A stretch of 64,000 nt of DNA. It comes from Phlebotomus papatasi (taxonomy: Eukaryota > Arthropoda > Insecta > Diptera > Psychodidae). The translations under genes and the position numbers were made by a program. Positions 57,501 to 64,000 of the stretch are shown here, piece after piece. The first letter of the stretch is position 1, and every line of letters begins with the position of its first letter. The stretch covers positions 44,650,712-44,714,711 of the forward strand of contig NC_077224.1 in the NCBI RefSeq assembly GCF_024763615.1, given 5' to 3'. Under the pieces are notes generated by a model. That model was given only the letters and a program-made list of their open reading frames with translations. It made no database searches and was not told the origin of the DNA.

Positions 57501-59051
57501 AAACATGCAACATCGAAGAAGGTTTATGGAAGCCATCTGTAGTAGTTCTGCATATCTGTTGGAAGATATTGAATTTTGAAATTTTTCGATTTGTGACTTT
57601 TGCCCCAGTCTCCCCTACTTATGACGGGCTTTTTTATATTCTGGGAAAAAGCTCTTATTTAATGCATTTAACTCCAGCATTCCACTAGTAGTACCTCACC
57701 TTGTGTTAACAGGGATTATGAATAATGACTTAAATTTTTTTTTAATAAATTCATATAATCAATTATGTTCAGTATTTTTAATTAAGATTCTGAATTTGAT
57801 TCAGCCACCTTGTCCTAGGTCTGCCTCGAGGCCGAGGTCTCCTCACAATGGCTTGCATAGCTTTTCTGGGGAATCTTTCTTCATTCATGCGTTGAACATG
57901 TCCATACCATCGAAGTTGTGATCTCTCAACCCGAAGAAGCAGCTCCTCGACTCTTAGTTCCTCACGAACGGCCACATTCCTCACTCGATCTCTACGAGTG
58001 ATTCCCTTTACCGCTCGAAGGTACCTCATCTCGGCAGCTTGTACTCGCGATCTTACCCTTTCGGTCATTACCCAAATCTCATGACCATAGGTGAGAATAG
58101 GAATGAACACAGCTTTGAAAACCGATAATTTAGCCGATCGACTAAGCTCGACCTTCCTCAACACGCTTCTGCCAAGCTCCCTCATTACTGCAGAAGCCTG
58201 ACCGATTCGCGACGAGAGTTCTGCCTCCATCCTACCATCACTCGTGAATAACACCCCGAGATACTTGAACTTCTTCACCTGTGTCAATGAGGCTCCACTA
58301 ACATGTAGAGTGCATCCCACAGATTCTCGGGAAATCACCATTACCTCCGACTTTTTGTCGTTCACATTCATACCTGTTTCGGCACAAACATTCAGAATCT
58401 TGCCTTGGAACGCCTCGGGATCGAACTCGAACATCTTCCTGAAGTGGCGGAGGACCGACAGGCGTGGGCTGCTAGATTGGATGTCATGGGCCCGCGACCC
58501 CAATAGGGATAAGCGGTTGAAAATGAATGAATGAATTTTTAATTAAACAGTTTTAAAAATTCAATTCCCAAAGTACTTTATGCTTGCTCTAATAATTTAT
58601 ATCACATGCAAAATGCATCTGCTTAATTAATTTTCCAATGAAAACTCTTCCATGATTTATTGCTGCATCGGTCCAAATTCTGCTTCCCTAAGCACTAGTA
58701 TCCAGAGGGATAGATAAAAATTATTCATCATCCAAATTTTCCACATCTCTTTCGGATGTGATACCAAAAATTAATAATATATCAAATTACTATACAAATC
58801 TCTTGCAGCAAACAATCGTCTCTACGTGGTATGACTTACTGGCCACCCTTGGGGGACTAGCGGGCTTCACAATAGGTGCCAGTCTCTTGTCCGTTATGGA
58901 GTTTCTCTGGTTTTCCAGCGGAAAAATTGGATGTGTCTGGCTGGGAAAATGCCCTGAAGAAATCTGTAAAGAATTGCCACAAATTTATCTAACTGACTTC
59001 AAAATTGCTAGAAAGCAATTTTCATATCAAGAAGTCATGAAAAATAAATGA
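48550..59051 (+). CDS. ppk: Pickpocket-type DEG/ENaC sodium channel
   Basis: Six exons: 48550-48875, 52741-52933, 52989-53473, 53541-53686, 53746-53984, 58809-59051; 1632 nt, 543 aa, all GT..AG and in phase. DEG/ENaC subunits form trimeric amiloride-sensitive cation channels. Insect ppk proteins serve in taste, pheromone, humidity and mechanical sensing. The order is: short cytosolic N-terminus with RSTWERLLW, TM1 (about 40-66), Cys-rich extracellular domain with SCDSLIYQCFWNG, TDYGVCCTFNYQ, KKRGCF, YSFSECILACKLRDMIHSCG and CGCYP, then TM2 (about 470-498) with the selectivity signature GAS (486-488) in GFTIGASLLSVMEF. The pre-TM1 His-Gly motif reads Pro25-Gly26. Intron 1 (3.9 kb) holds two carboxypeptidase genes; intron 5 (4.8 kb) holds several transposons. 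The orthologous ppk member is not assigned. Confidence 0.92.
49331..49368 (+). promoter_or_regulatory. Core promoter of carboxypeptidase gene A
   Basis: TATATAAA at 49331-49338 and the initiator TCAGTTT at 49362-49368 are about 30 bp apart, with the ATG at 49392 soon after. GATA-type words lie upstream (CTTATCA at 49253, TTGATAATAAAG near 49300), as often seen for midgut genes. Confidence 0.75.
49392..50660 (+). CDS. Procarboxypeptidase A (M14A), intronless, in ppk intron 1
   Basis: A single exon of 422 aa. MKTTVVWITLFCTFGQILG is a signal peptide, residues about 20-115 are the activation prodomain, and the rest is the catalytic domain. Zinc ligands are His178 and Glu181 (GIHAREWI) and His302 (LYLSFHSFSQ). 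Also present are Arg234 (NRLWRKTR), Asn249-Arg250 (DANRNW), the tyrosine of the substrate lid (Tyr354) and catalytic Glu377 (CYELRP). The specificity residue corresponding to bovine 255 is Ile361 (TSIDW), which predicts cleavage of hydrophobic C-terminal residues (A-type) rather than basic ones. Likely a secreted digestive zymogen activated by trypsin at basic residues near KIMKRSNHK. ATG 49392 was chosen because it follows the TATA-initiator pair and starts the signal peptide; the frame upstream opens only with GTG. It lies on the same strand as ppk. Confidence 0.93.
   Translation: MKTTVVWITLFCTFGQILGEVARYDNYRLYSVSTNSIKDISILNDLEANSDSVIFLSKPSKVSGESQVVVAPHKLADFVDLLQRHGLRFRILEKNLQRQIDLERKIMKRSNHKSDEFDFDKYHTLEELHNWLHSLEKKYPEVVKVVSAGKSFEGRDLLGVELSHGENKPGVFVESGIHAREWITPATTVFLVNELLTSTDPDVRYLAENFTWYVLPSVNPDGYVHTHEKNRLWRKTRKPHGTCVGVDANRNWDFHWNEVGASNQPCSDTYAGPEAFSEPETVAVSNYVKELKDKVHLYLSFHSFSQLIIFPNGYTSQHVVNHKDLQDVGDVAAKALSQRYGTKYTVGPIYETIYPAAGTSIDWTYGAMNVSLSFCYELRPKTLFQGGFQLPANQIRPTALETLDSLVAMVKRSEELNYFETV
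51036..51041 (-). terminator. Polyadenylation signal of carboxypeptidase gene B
   Basis: AATAAA on the minus strand, 42 nt after the stop codon. Confidence 0.6.
51083..52422 (-). CDS. Procarboxypeptidase A (M14A), two exons, in ppk intron 1
   Basis: Exons 52422-51879 and 51816-51083 on the minus strand; 1278 nt, 425 aa. The signal peptide begins MLSLHFLALSIITIF. The prodomain follows (RFDNYRVYSLHLKSWKNVEF; EVSVLVSPSRIEDFTEDLQS), then a full catalytic domain: His185 and Glu188 (GGIHAREW), Arg241 (MWRKTRR), DPNRNW, His308 (VSMHSYSQ), Tyr359, Glu382 (TFELRP). The bovine-255 equivalent is Ile366 (GSIDW), so A-type specificity. The 62-bp intron splits the codon before GIHARE in phase 1. The ATG at 52422 was preferred to upstream in-frame starts because it opens the signal peptide and follows TATA- and initiator-like sequences. 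The gene faces gene A tail to tail (422 bp between stops) and is antisense to the host ppk. Confidence 0.92.
52448..52482 (-). promoter_or_regulatory. Probable core promoter of carboxypeptidase gene B
   Basis: ATAAAAG (52482-52476, minus) lies about 30 bp before TCATTC (52453-52448), with the ATG at 52422. It is weaker than the gene A promoter. Confidence 0.5.
54184..54428. repeat. 54-bp direct duplication flanking a family A MITE
   Basis: AATATCTTCTAAATATTCAT..AAGTTTTAAGCATTA occurs at 54184-54237 and again at 54375-54428, with about seven differences. The intervening 137 bp (54238-54374) is a short family A element (GGGGGAATTGGGGCACCTTT; CCTCACTTCCCCC). Lies in ppk intron 5. Confidence 0.8.
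54806..55861. repeat. Small hairpin MITE split by a family B insertion
   Basis: AAAGGCCTTAATTAGGTTGT..GGGAGCAATTTTCGTCAAAA at the left and its inverse TTTTTGTCGAAAATTACTCT..GTAGAGGCCTTT at the right are the halves of a family D-like hairpin. An uninterrupted relative is at 15237-15350. The 54892-55788 element sits in its centre. Confidence 0.6.
54892..55788. mobile_element. MITE family B, long copy (897 bp)
   Basis: TAGGGGAAGGTGGGGCTACT then TTGAGCTGTGGGGCTATATT at the left; GCCCCATAGCTCAAAGTAGC then CCCACCTCCCCTA at the right. The inner arms CGATTTTTTCGCATATTTCT and ATGTGCGAAAAAATCG pair as in the 29.4-kb copy. The extra 600 bp of interior contains repeated CGTAACTTC and GAAGTTACGAC words but no significant frame. 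Confidence 0.75.
56728..57617. mobile_element. MITE family F, full-length copy (890 bp)
   Basis: TAGGGGAGACTGGGGCAAAA then AGTCACAAA at the left is inverted at the right as TTTGTGACTTTTGCCCCAGT then CTCCCCTA. No coding capacity seen. A truncated sister copy is at 46134. Confidence 0.75.
57786..58534. pseudogene. RTE-like LINE fragment with inverted 5' segment
   Basis: Two abutting pieces of one non-LTR retrotransposon in opposite orientation. 58435-57790 (minus) encodes the end of a reverse transcriptase and its C-terminal region: MNVNDKKSEVMV, KKFKYLGVLFTSDGR, FIPILTYGHEIW, RWYGHVQRM, RPRGRPRTRW. 58436-58534 (+) is the 3' end of the same kind of element, EVAEDRQAWAARLDVMGPRP, then GGATAAGCGGTTGAAAATGA and a GAAT-repeat tail. 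ATTTTTAATTAA flanks the whole at 57774-57785 and 58535-58546. The structure is that of a twin-primed insertion. Truncated and not functional; lies in ppk intron 5. Confidence 0.88.
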
Positions 59052-59154
59052 AGCTCTCTCTCCACCAGGATTTGTGCACAAAATATTGATATTATATGTT
59101 ATTTAGTCGCAGAAAATCCTTTTACATTTAGAAAAAAGGATTTTAAGTGTTAAA

Positions 59155-62100
59155 ATGAATCTTGCAATCGTTTTCAAGCTAATCCTGCACTATGTACTCG
59201 ATATTAATGAAAATTACATAACTATTTTAAACTGTTGGGAGCAGTTGGGTAAGTTATAGCTTTTATAAGAATTTCTATATAAATTTAAACTAAATGAATT
59301 TCTCTGCTTTTGTGGAAATACGTGGTTAGAGAATGTGAGATTGTACAAAGAGTTCAACAATAAATCCATCTCATCGACATTTATTGATATTGGCCAAAGG
59401 ATTAATTATGTGGGTGCTAAGATACCACATAGTAGTGCAATTTTCCTCGATTACGACTGCCCCCATGGGGACAAAGTTTTATTGGCACTTTCTGAGAGAC
59501 ACCTGCTCACCAGGGACCATAAATGGCTCATTGTCACGTCATCAAGTACCTGGAAAATCGATGAGTGGAAGGGTTTGAGGCTACCAATGGATGCCTATGT
59601 ACAAGTGGCCAAATTGGGAGAGATTCCCAAGGGTTTCACCAGAAATAGAATTACCCTGCCACTATACCATGTTTACAGGAACAGCCCTTGCCAAAAGGAC
59701 CTCAGTGCAACTGTCAATCGATATTTCGTGGTGACAAATACACCCAAGAGATTCTTCTTCACGAGATCACAAATTGCTCCAAATGCAGAACATTACAATC
59801 TCAATCGATTTAATTTGTCAGGATGCACATTGAAAACTGTTCAGCTCAAGGATGCCTCCTTGCCGGAAGCTGTGATGTTTCCGCCCTTAGATAATAAAGT
59901 TACAGCCAACACGTATTCCCACTTTGCACTCAACTTGATGGTAGTGCTTCAGGAAATTACGGATTTCAGGTGAGAATTTAGAGACATTAAAATACACAAC
60001 GACATAAAACGGCTAACGTAAATAATTAACACTGCGAGAACACCTAGTTGTGTTCCAATTGTTTAATATTAGGTGAGATTCTTAACAATCTCACCTACTA
60101 TTTTAATTTGTACTTGTAAAATAGAAAGTAAAAAGTGAAAAAAATCCCTTCAACATACCTTTTAGACCAAGAAAAATTAATAAAATTAAAATTTGCATCT
60201 CTTTCGTTCTGAACTGTTTCCAAAACGGGTATCCCACTCTTTTTGGCACTAAAAATGGAAACAACTAAATTGAATTTGTTAGGATGTTCAAGAGACAAGA
60301 TCGAAAAAGACTGCGATAAGGTATGGAAATGATTGAGAAAACAAAGGACATGAATTTTGATTTCACGAAATTTTTCTGATCTAAATGTTATACCGGGGCT
60401 ATTGGGTTATTTATTTGAATTTTAATATTACAGATCGTCTACGCAAAATGAGAGGATTCTAACTCGTAAAGTCAATTCACAAGAAAAGCCATTTAAAAAT
60501 GTATGCTCGTATTCCAGTTCTATTACAACTTAAAACCGTTTCTTTTCGGTTAAATCTTCTAAGCAATCCTATGATATATTAAAGATCTGAAGTTTGTTAG
60601 ATCAGCGAATTTTCCACAAAGCAGGAAAATTCAACTAATTTTATGGAATGAAATTGTTCTATTTAAATCACAAAAAATCATTAAATGGTACATAAGGGAA
60701 ACTGGGGCACCACCAAACATGGGGTAGCACCAAACACTGCGATTTTTTAATTGGATATTTGACTTCAGAGGACACAGAGAGAAATCCGAAAAAGTTAAAA
60801 TAACATTCCGGAAATGTTAATTTTACCCTGCATTATTGATCCGAAATCGGTGTAAATATTATGCTTTTTATGTGTATTATGGATTAAAGTTACCCTTTTT
60901 CATGTTAATTTTACACTTAAAAAGGTAACATTAAAAAATGTTTATATATTTTTACAACTAAAAAGTGTTAAAGTTATGAGGAAAAAAAGTTATTCGCACC
61001 CTCTGTTTTTATCAGTGGACAAGACTTATAGAATTCTAAAACATCGCAGTGTTTGGTGGTGCCCCAGTTTCCCTTAGATCTGCTACATAGAACAATTTTA
61101 CACTGAACGCCATATTTATATGAAAAAGTATAATGCAAAAACCGTTTTTTTTTATTTGTGTTTGAAGTGTGTTAAATTAATTTATTAGTGTTTAATTTGT
61201 TAAAACACTTTTCATGCCTTTTTCATATTTTGAATATTTTCAAAAATTAATTGCACACACAGATAGATGCTAATATTACAACCAGAAAAAAAATTAAATA
61301 TATATTTTTAGTTATAATAGTCAGAAGAGTTGTATTCAATTTCAAAGGCGCGTTTTTTTAATTCGAGGTAATTAAAATTAGATAATTAGAACCAAAGATT
61401 TAAATTATTGAGTTTTATAAAAACAAAAAAAAAATATAATGAAAACAATTTAGGGTCTGGTATCAACAAACAAATTTCTTATTTGAGTTCCCTAAAGGAT
61501 GTTTTAAACAGTATTATCACTTTTGCCAAAGACGGTCACATTATTTTCGTTATATACGTTAGTTGCGTTGTGTTATGTAACTTTTTAGGAGACCTATAAA
61601 ACGAATCAGTAAATCGGTAAACACGAAATACGCTATGAAAAAATGGCTTCAATAATTTTATTATTTTAACTACTAACTTTAAAAATAAACATTAGTAAAG
61701 TGGCTAAAGTTTTCCAAAATGACCAAAGGGATGTTGTTTATCAAATTGAAAACACTTTTATCATGCTTTTTTGTGAAACAACATTTTTTGACAGATTTTT
61801 TTTAGTTCAAAAGTGACAAACCTTTTTATTCAGAGTATGCATTTTAGTTGCTCTATTTTTTTTAGGAATTATTTTTATTATATTTTTACATAAAGCATTT
61901 TACATAAAAACTTTTTTTTTCTGTAATTCCTTGTTATTTATTTATCCAATTCCCAGAACTATCTCGCTATTGAATGAAACATCTGATCCTGAAGATATAT
62001 CAGTCATTCCACAAATATTAACTCCAACTCAAGTCGAATCAGATGATTGTATATTCATCTTATCAGAAATCCGTCTGATGTTTGTTTTCCAATCTTCGAG

Positions 62101-63819
62101 AGACAGTGCATTTGATCCTTCTGCATTTGTTGATCCTTTCACAACTTCCGTGTGGATTTGCTTGATCCTTTTCCTCATTGTCTTCAGTCTAGCTCTAAAG
62201 GCTGTCTTTAAATGTGAAAGAATCCTTCAGCAGAGGAGTTTCTGTCCATCAATCTCATTAACTAGCATCATGAGCTTTGGCGCACTCTGCCAACAGGGAA
62301 CATCAATTGTACCGCAGACTATTCCTGGCAAATGTGTCCACGTCATTATGTACTTTACATGTCTCTTACTTCATCATTACTATGCATCGGAAGCTGTTTC
62401 TTCGCTAATTGATATCCCTCTGAAGTCTAGTATTCGGAATATTAGGAATCTTGCCGACAGCAGTATGAATATTGGGATGGATGAATCCCTACCTTGGATA
62501 AGGAACTTAGGCGTAAGTTTATCTTTGAATGTAGAATGGCATAGAATGGTATATTAAAACGAAATTATACGCAATATAGTTAAACAGAACAACCGTACTT
62601 CCCTGCTAGTTTAGTACCTTTCTGTATAGTTTTATTTTTAAATTACTTTATTTCTTAGACACTTATTTTTACAAATGAAACCTTTCACATTTTATTATTT
62701 CTTTTGAAGAACATCGCATACATGTACAGGATAAATACGAACTACTTAATATTAGTGTTACCTTATTTAACTCATTTAAAAGTGCAATTTTACATTTCGA
62801 AACCAAACGCACTTGTGGGTACATCAAAATTCCGAAAGAGAGTGGTCCGTATACCGAAATACCGAATGGTACAATAATCCAAAGAAACAAGATCCGGAAG
62901 ATTCAAAATCCGGAATTGGTCAAAATCCTTAAGGATCTCGATCTATTTGGGATTTTGACCTATTCGATATTTTAATAGGCTATACTCAAAGTTAATCAAA
63001 TTAGTTCAAATTTTCAGTTCCCATAAAAAAATGTATAGATTCCTTTGGTTACCCGAGAGTTTCCCTAGATCCTCGTGAATTACTCGGCCAAATTGACAAA
63101 AGTTTCCTAATATGAAATACCTTATGGGTTTTGGCTCTTTAAGATTTTGACGATAAGGACTTTCGAACCATTCGGTATTTCGAGTTTTCGAAATCGAGTT
63201 CTTTCAGAATTTAGATTGCCTACAGCATTTATTTATTTTTTACATTATTTATTTAGAGAAACGTGACATTTTACTTTCAGGAATGAATTTAAAAGTAAAT
63301 TTCGCCCTTCTCACTTGTTTCTTCCAGGAGTCAGAAGATCCAGAAATAAGGTACTTTTGGGTCAAAAGGGTTCTTCCTTTGAAAAATCCTGAGAACGTCT
63401 TCATTAATGCTGGTAATGGCATAAACAAATCCAAAGATATTCAATACGCCTTCCTTGGTGAATCTAGCATCACATACAATCTGATAAAAAAGTTTTACAG
63501 CCCTGAACAAATATGCAATTTCAACGAATTGAATCTTCAACCAGTTACATTTATAGGACTATTTGTGGAAAAAAAATCACAATTTCGAGAAATTCTTCGT
63601 CGGAGATTAACAAGAATGCGCGAAGTGGGAGTGTATTCGCGAATTAAGGGACAGATAATTTCGGAAAAGCCTCAATGCTTATCCAATCCTGTGACTTCGA
63701 GAGTTGGACTTGATGAAACAGCTCTCTTATTCACCTTCCTGGCCATATCTGCAGCACTGTGCCTCATTATATTGATAATTGAGATCACTTGGGATCGCAT
63801 GAAAATCACTAACGCCTAA
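59155..63819 (+). CDS. Ionotropic receptor (IR family, IR75-like)
   Basis: Four exons: 59155-59248, 59330-59969, 61957-62512, 63328-63819; 1782 nt, 593 aa, phases consistent. IRs are variant ionotropic glutamate receptors used as chemosensory cation channels in insect sensory neurons, often tuned to acids and amines. The extracellular N-terminal part runs to about residue 330. PFTTSVWICLILFLIVFSLA is TM1, SIMSFGALCQQGTSIVP is the pore loop, VHVIMYFTCLLLHHYYASEA is TM2, and the last helix is LLFTFLAISAALCLIILIIE. GALCQQG and the residues around TM2 resemble the IR75 branch, but exact orthology is not assigned. The segment before TM1 is short, so one ligand-domain exon in the 2-kb intron 59970-61956 may have been missed. 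The gene starts 103 bp after the ppk stop; AATAAA at 63885-63890. Confidence 0.85.
60693..61076. repeat. MITE family C copy with nested CACTG element (IR intron 2)
   Basis: TAAGGGAAACTGGGGCACCA then CCAAACATGGGGTAGCACC at the left; GCAGTGTTTGGTGGTGCCCC then AGTTTCCCTTA at the right. The host is split at 60773-61017 by a second element. Confidence 0.8.
60773..61017. mobile_element. 245-bp CACTG MITE inserted in family C, 2-bp GA duplication
   Basis: Begins CACAGAGAGAAATCCGAAAA and ends TTTTTATCAGTG, with the same interior as 15676-15931. GA occurs on both sides. The uninterrupted family C copy at 27304 shows the empty site AGAGGACAAGACTT. Confidence 0.85.
62800..63205. repeat. Two small minisatellite arrays in IR intron 3
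   Basis: 62800-62960 has AAAATTCCGAAAGAG, ATACCGAAATACCGAATGG and AGATTCAAAATCCGGAATTG. 63120-63205 has the opposite-strand form (TTCGGTATTTCGAGTTTTCG). Confidence 0.5.
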
Positions 63820-63884
63820 AGGTATGCCAAACCGCGAAAGAGGAGTTTAACTTTCGCGTGTTGATAAGAAAGAGCGCCAAAGCA

Positions 63885-63890
63885 AATAAA
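63885..63890 (+). terminator. Polyadenylation signal of the ionotropic receptor gene
   Basis: AATAAA 66 nt after the stop codon. Confidence 0.6.
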
Positions 63891-64000
63891 ACAAAAGGCA
63901 AATATCAGAGCAATCAAACTTAGCTATAATTAAACTCTTTATTACTATTGTTGAGAGGATAGAGATTTCTGTGAAAGACCCATTGACGCAAGTGATGGTC

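Noticed and set aside
57703..57921. Plus-strand 72-codon frame
   Set aside because: Antisense shadow of the inverted LINE segment.

Overview
The window reads as a piece of an insect nuclear genome, most likely a dipteran. Genes have short phase-consistent introns with GT..AG borders, core promoters have TATA plus arthropod-type TCAGT initiators, and the gene set is typical of insects: a Na+/K+-ATPase beta subunit (nervana type), DNAAF1, ALDH1L1, a NinaB-type carotenoid oxygenase, digestive M14A carboxypeptidases, a pickpocket (DEG/ENaC) channel and a chemosensory ionotropic receptor. The DNA is AT-rich and full of short fold-back and MITE repeats. A nematoceran fly such as a sand fly would fit, but species is inference only.

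Layout. 1-22.3 kb: no complete gene; repeats, an isolated promoter-like island at 5.6 kb, and probably the long first intron of the nervana-like gene, whose first coding exon is at 22303-22432 (minus) with a relatively GC-rich upstream region. 23.3-30.3 kb: degenerate minisatellite, an island with an unexplained 182-codon ORF, and nested MITEs. 30.4-38.8 kb: dnaaf1 (+) and aldh1l1 (-) converge, stops 85 bp apart; the aldh1l1 start lies in a 24-nt exon 2.9 kb upstream of the body. 42.0-44.3 kb: a stand-alone carboxypeptidase prodomain gene (-) just downstream of a ninaB-like oxygenase (-). 48.5-59.1 kb: a six-exon pickpocket gene (+) whose first intron holds two complete convergent procarboxypeptidase A genes. 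59.2-63.8 kb: a four-exon ionotropic receptor (+) starting 103 bp after the pickpocket stop.

I assembled exons by hand; each complete multi-exon model gives a frame divisible by three: dnaaf1 734 aa, aldh1l1 921 aa, ninaB-like 561 aa, ppk 543 aa, CPA-B 425 aa, IR 593 aa.

The most interesting items are (1) the free-standing secreted procarboxypeptidase activation domain with its own promoter signals and no catalytic domain, a candidate carboxypeptidase inhibitor or chaperone; (2) procarboxypeptidases nested in a channel gene; (3) a set of MITE families sharing one terminal motif (TAGGGGRARRYNGGGGCA) but with unrelated interiors, several carrying nested insertions with readable target sites; and (4) a LINE fragment with the inverted 5' segment and 12-bp target duplication expected of twin priming. 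All functions are inferred from recognised motifs, not from database searches.
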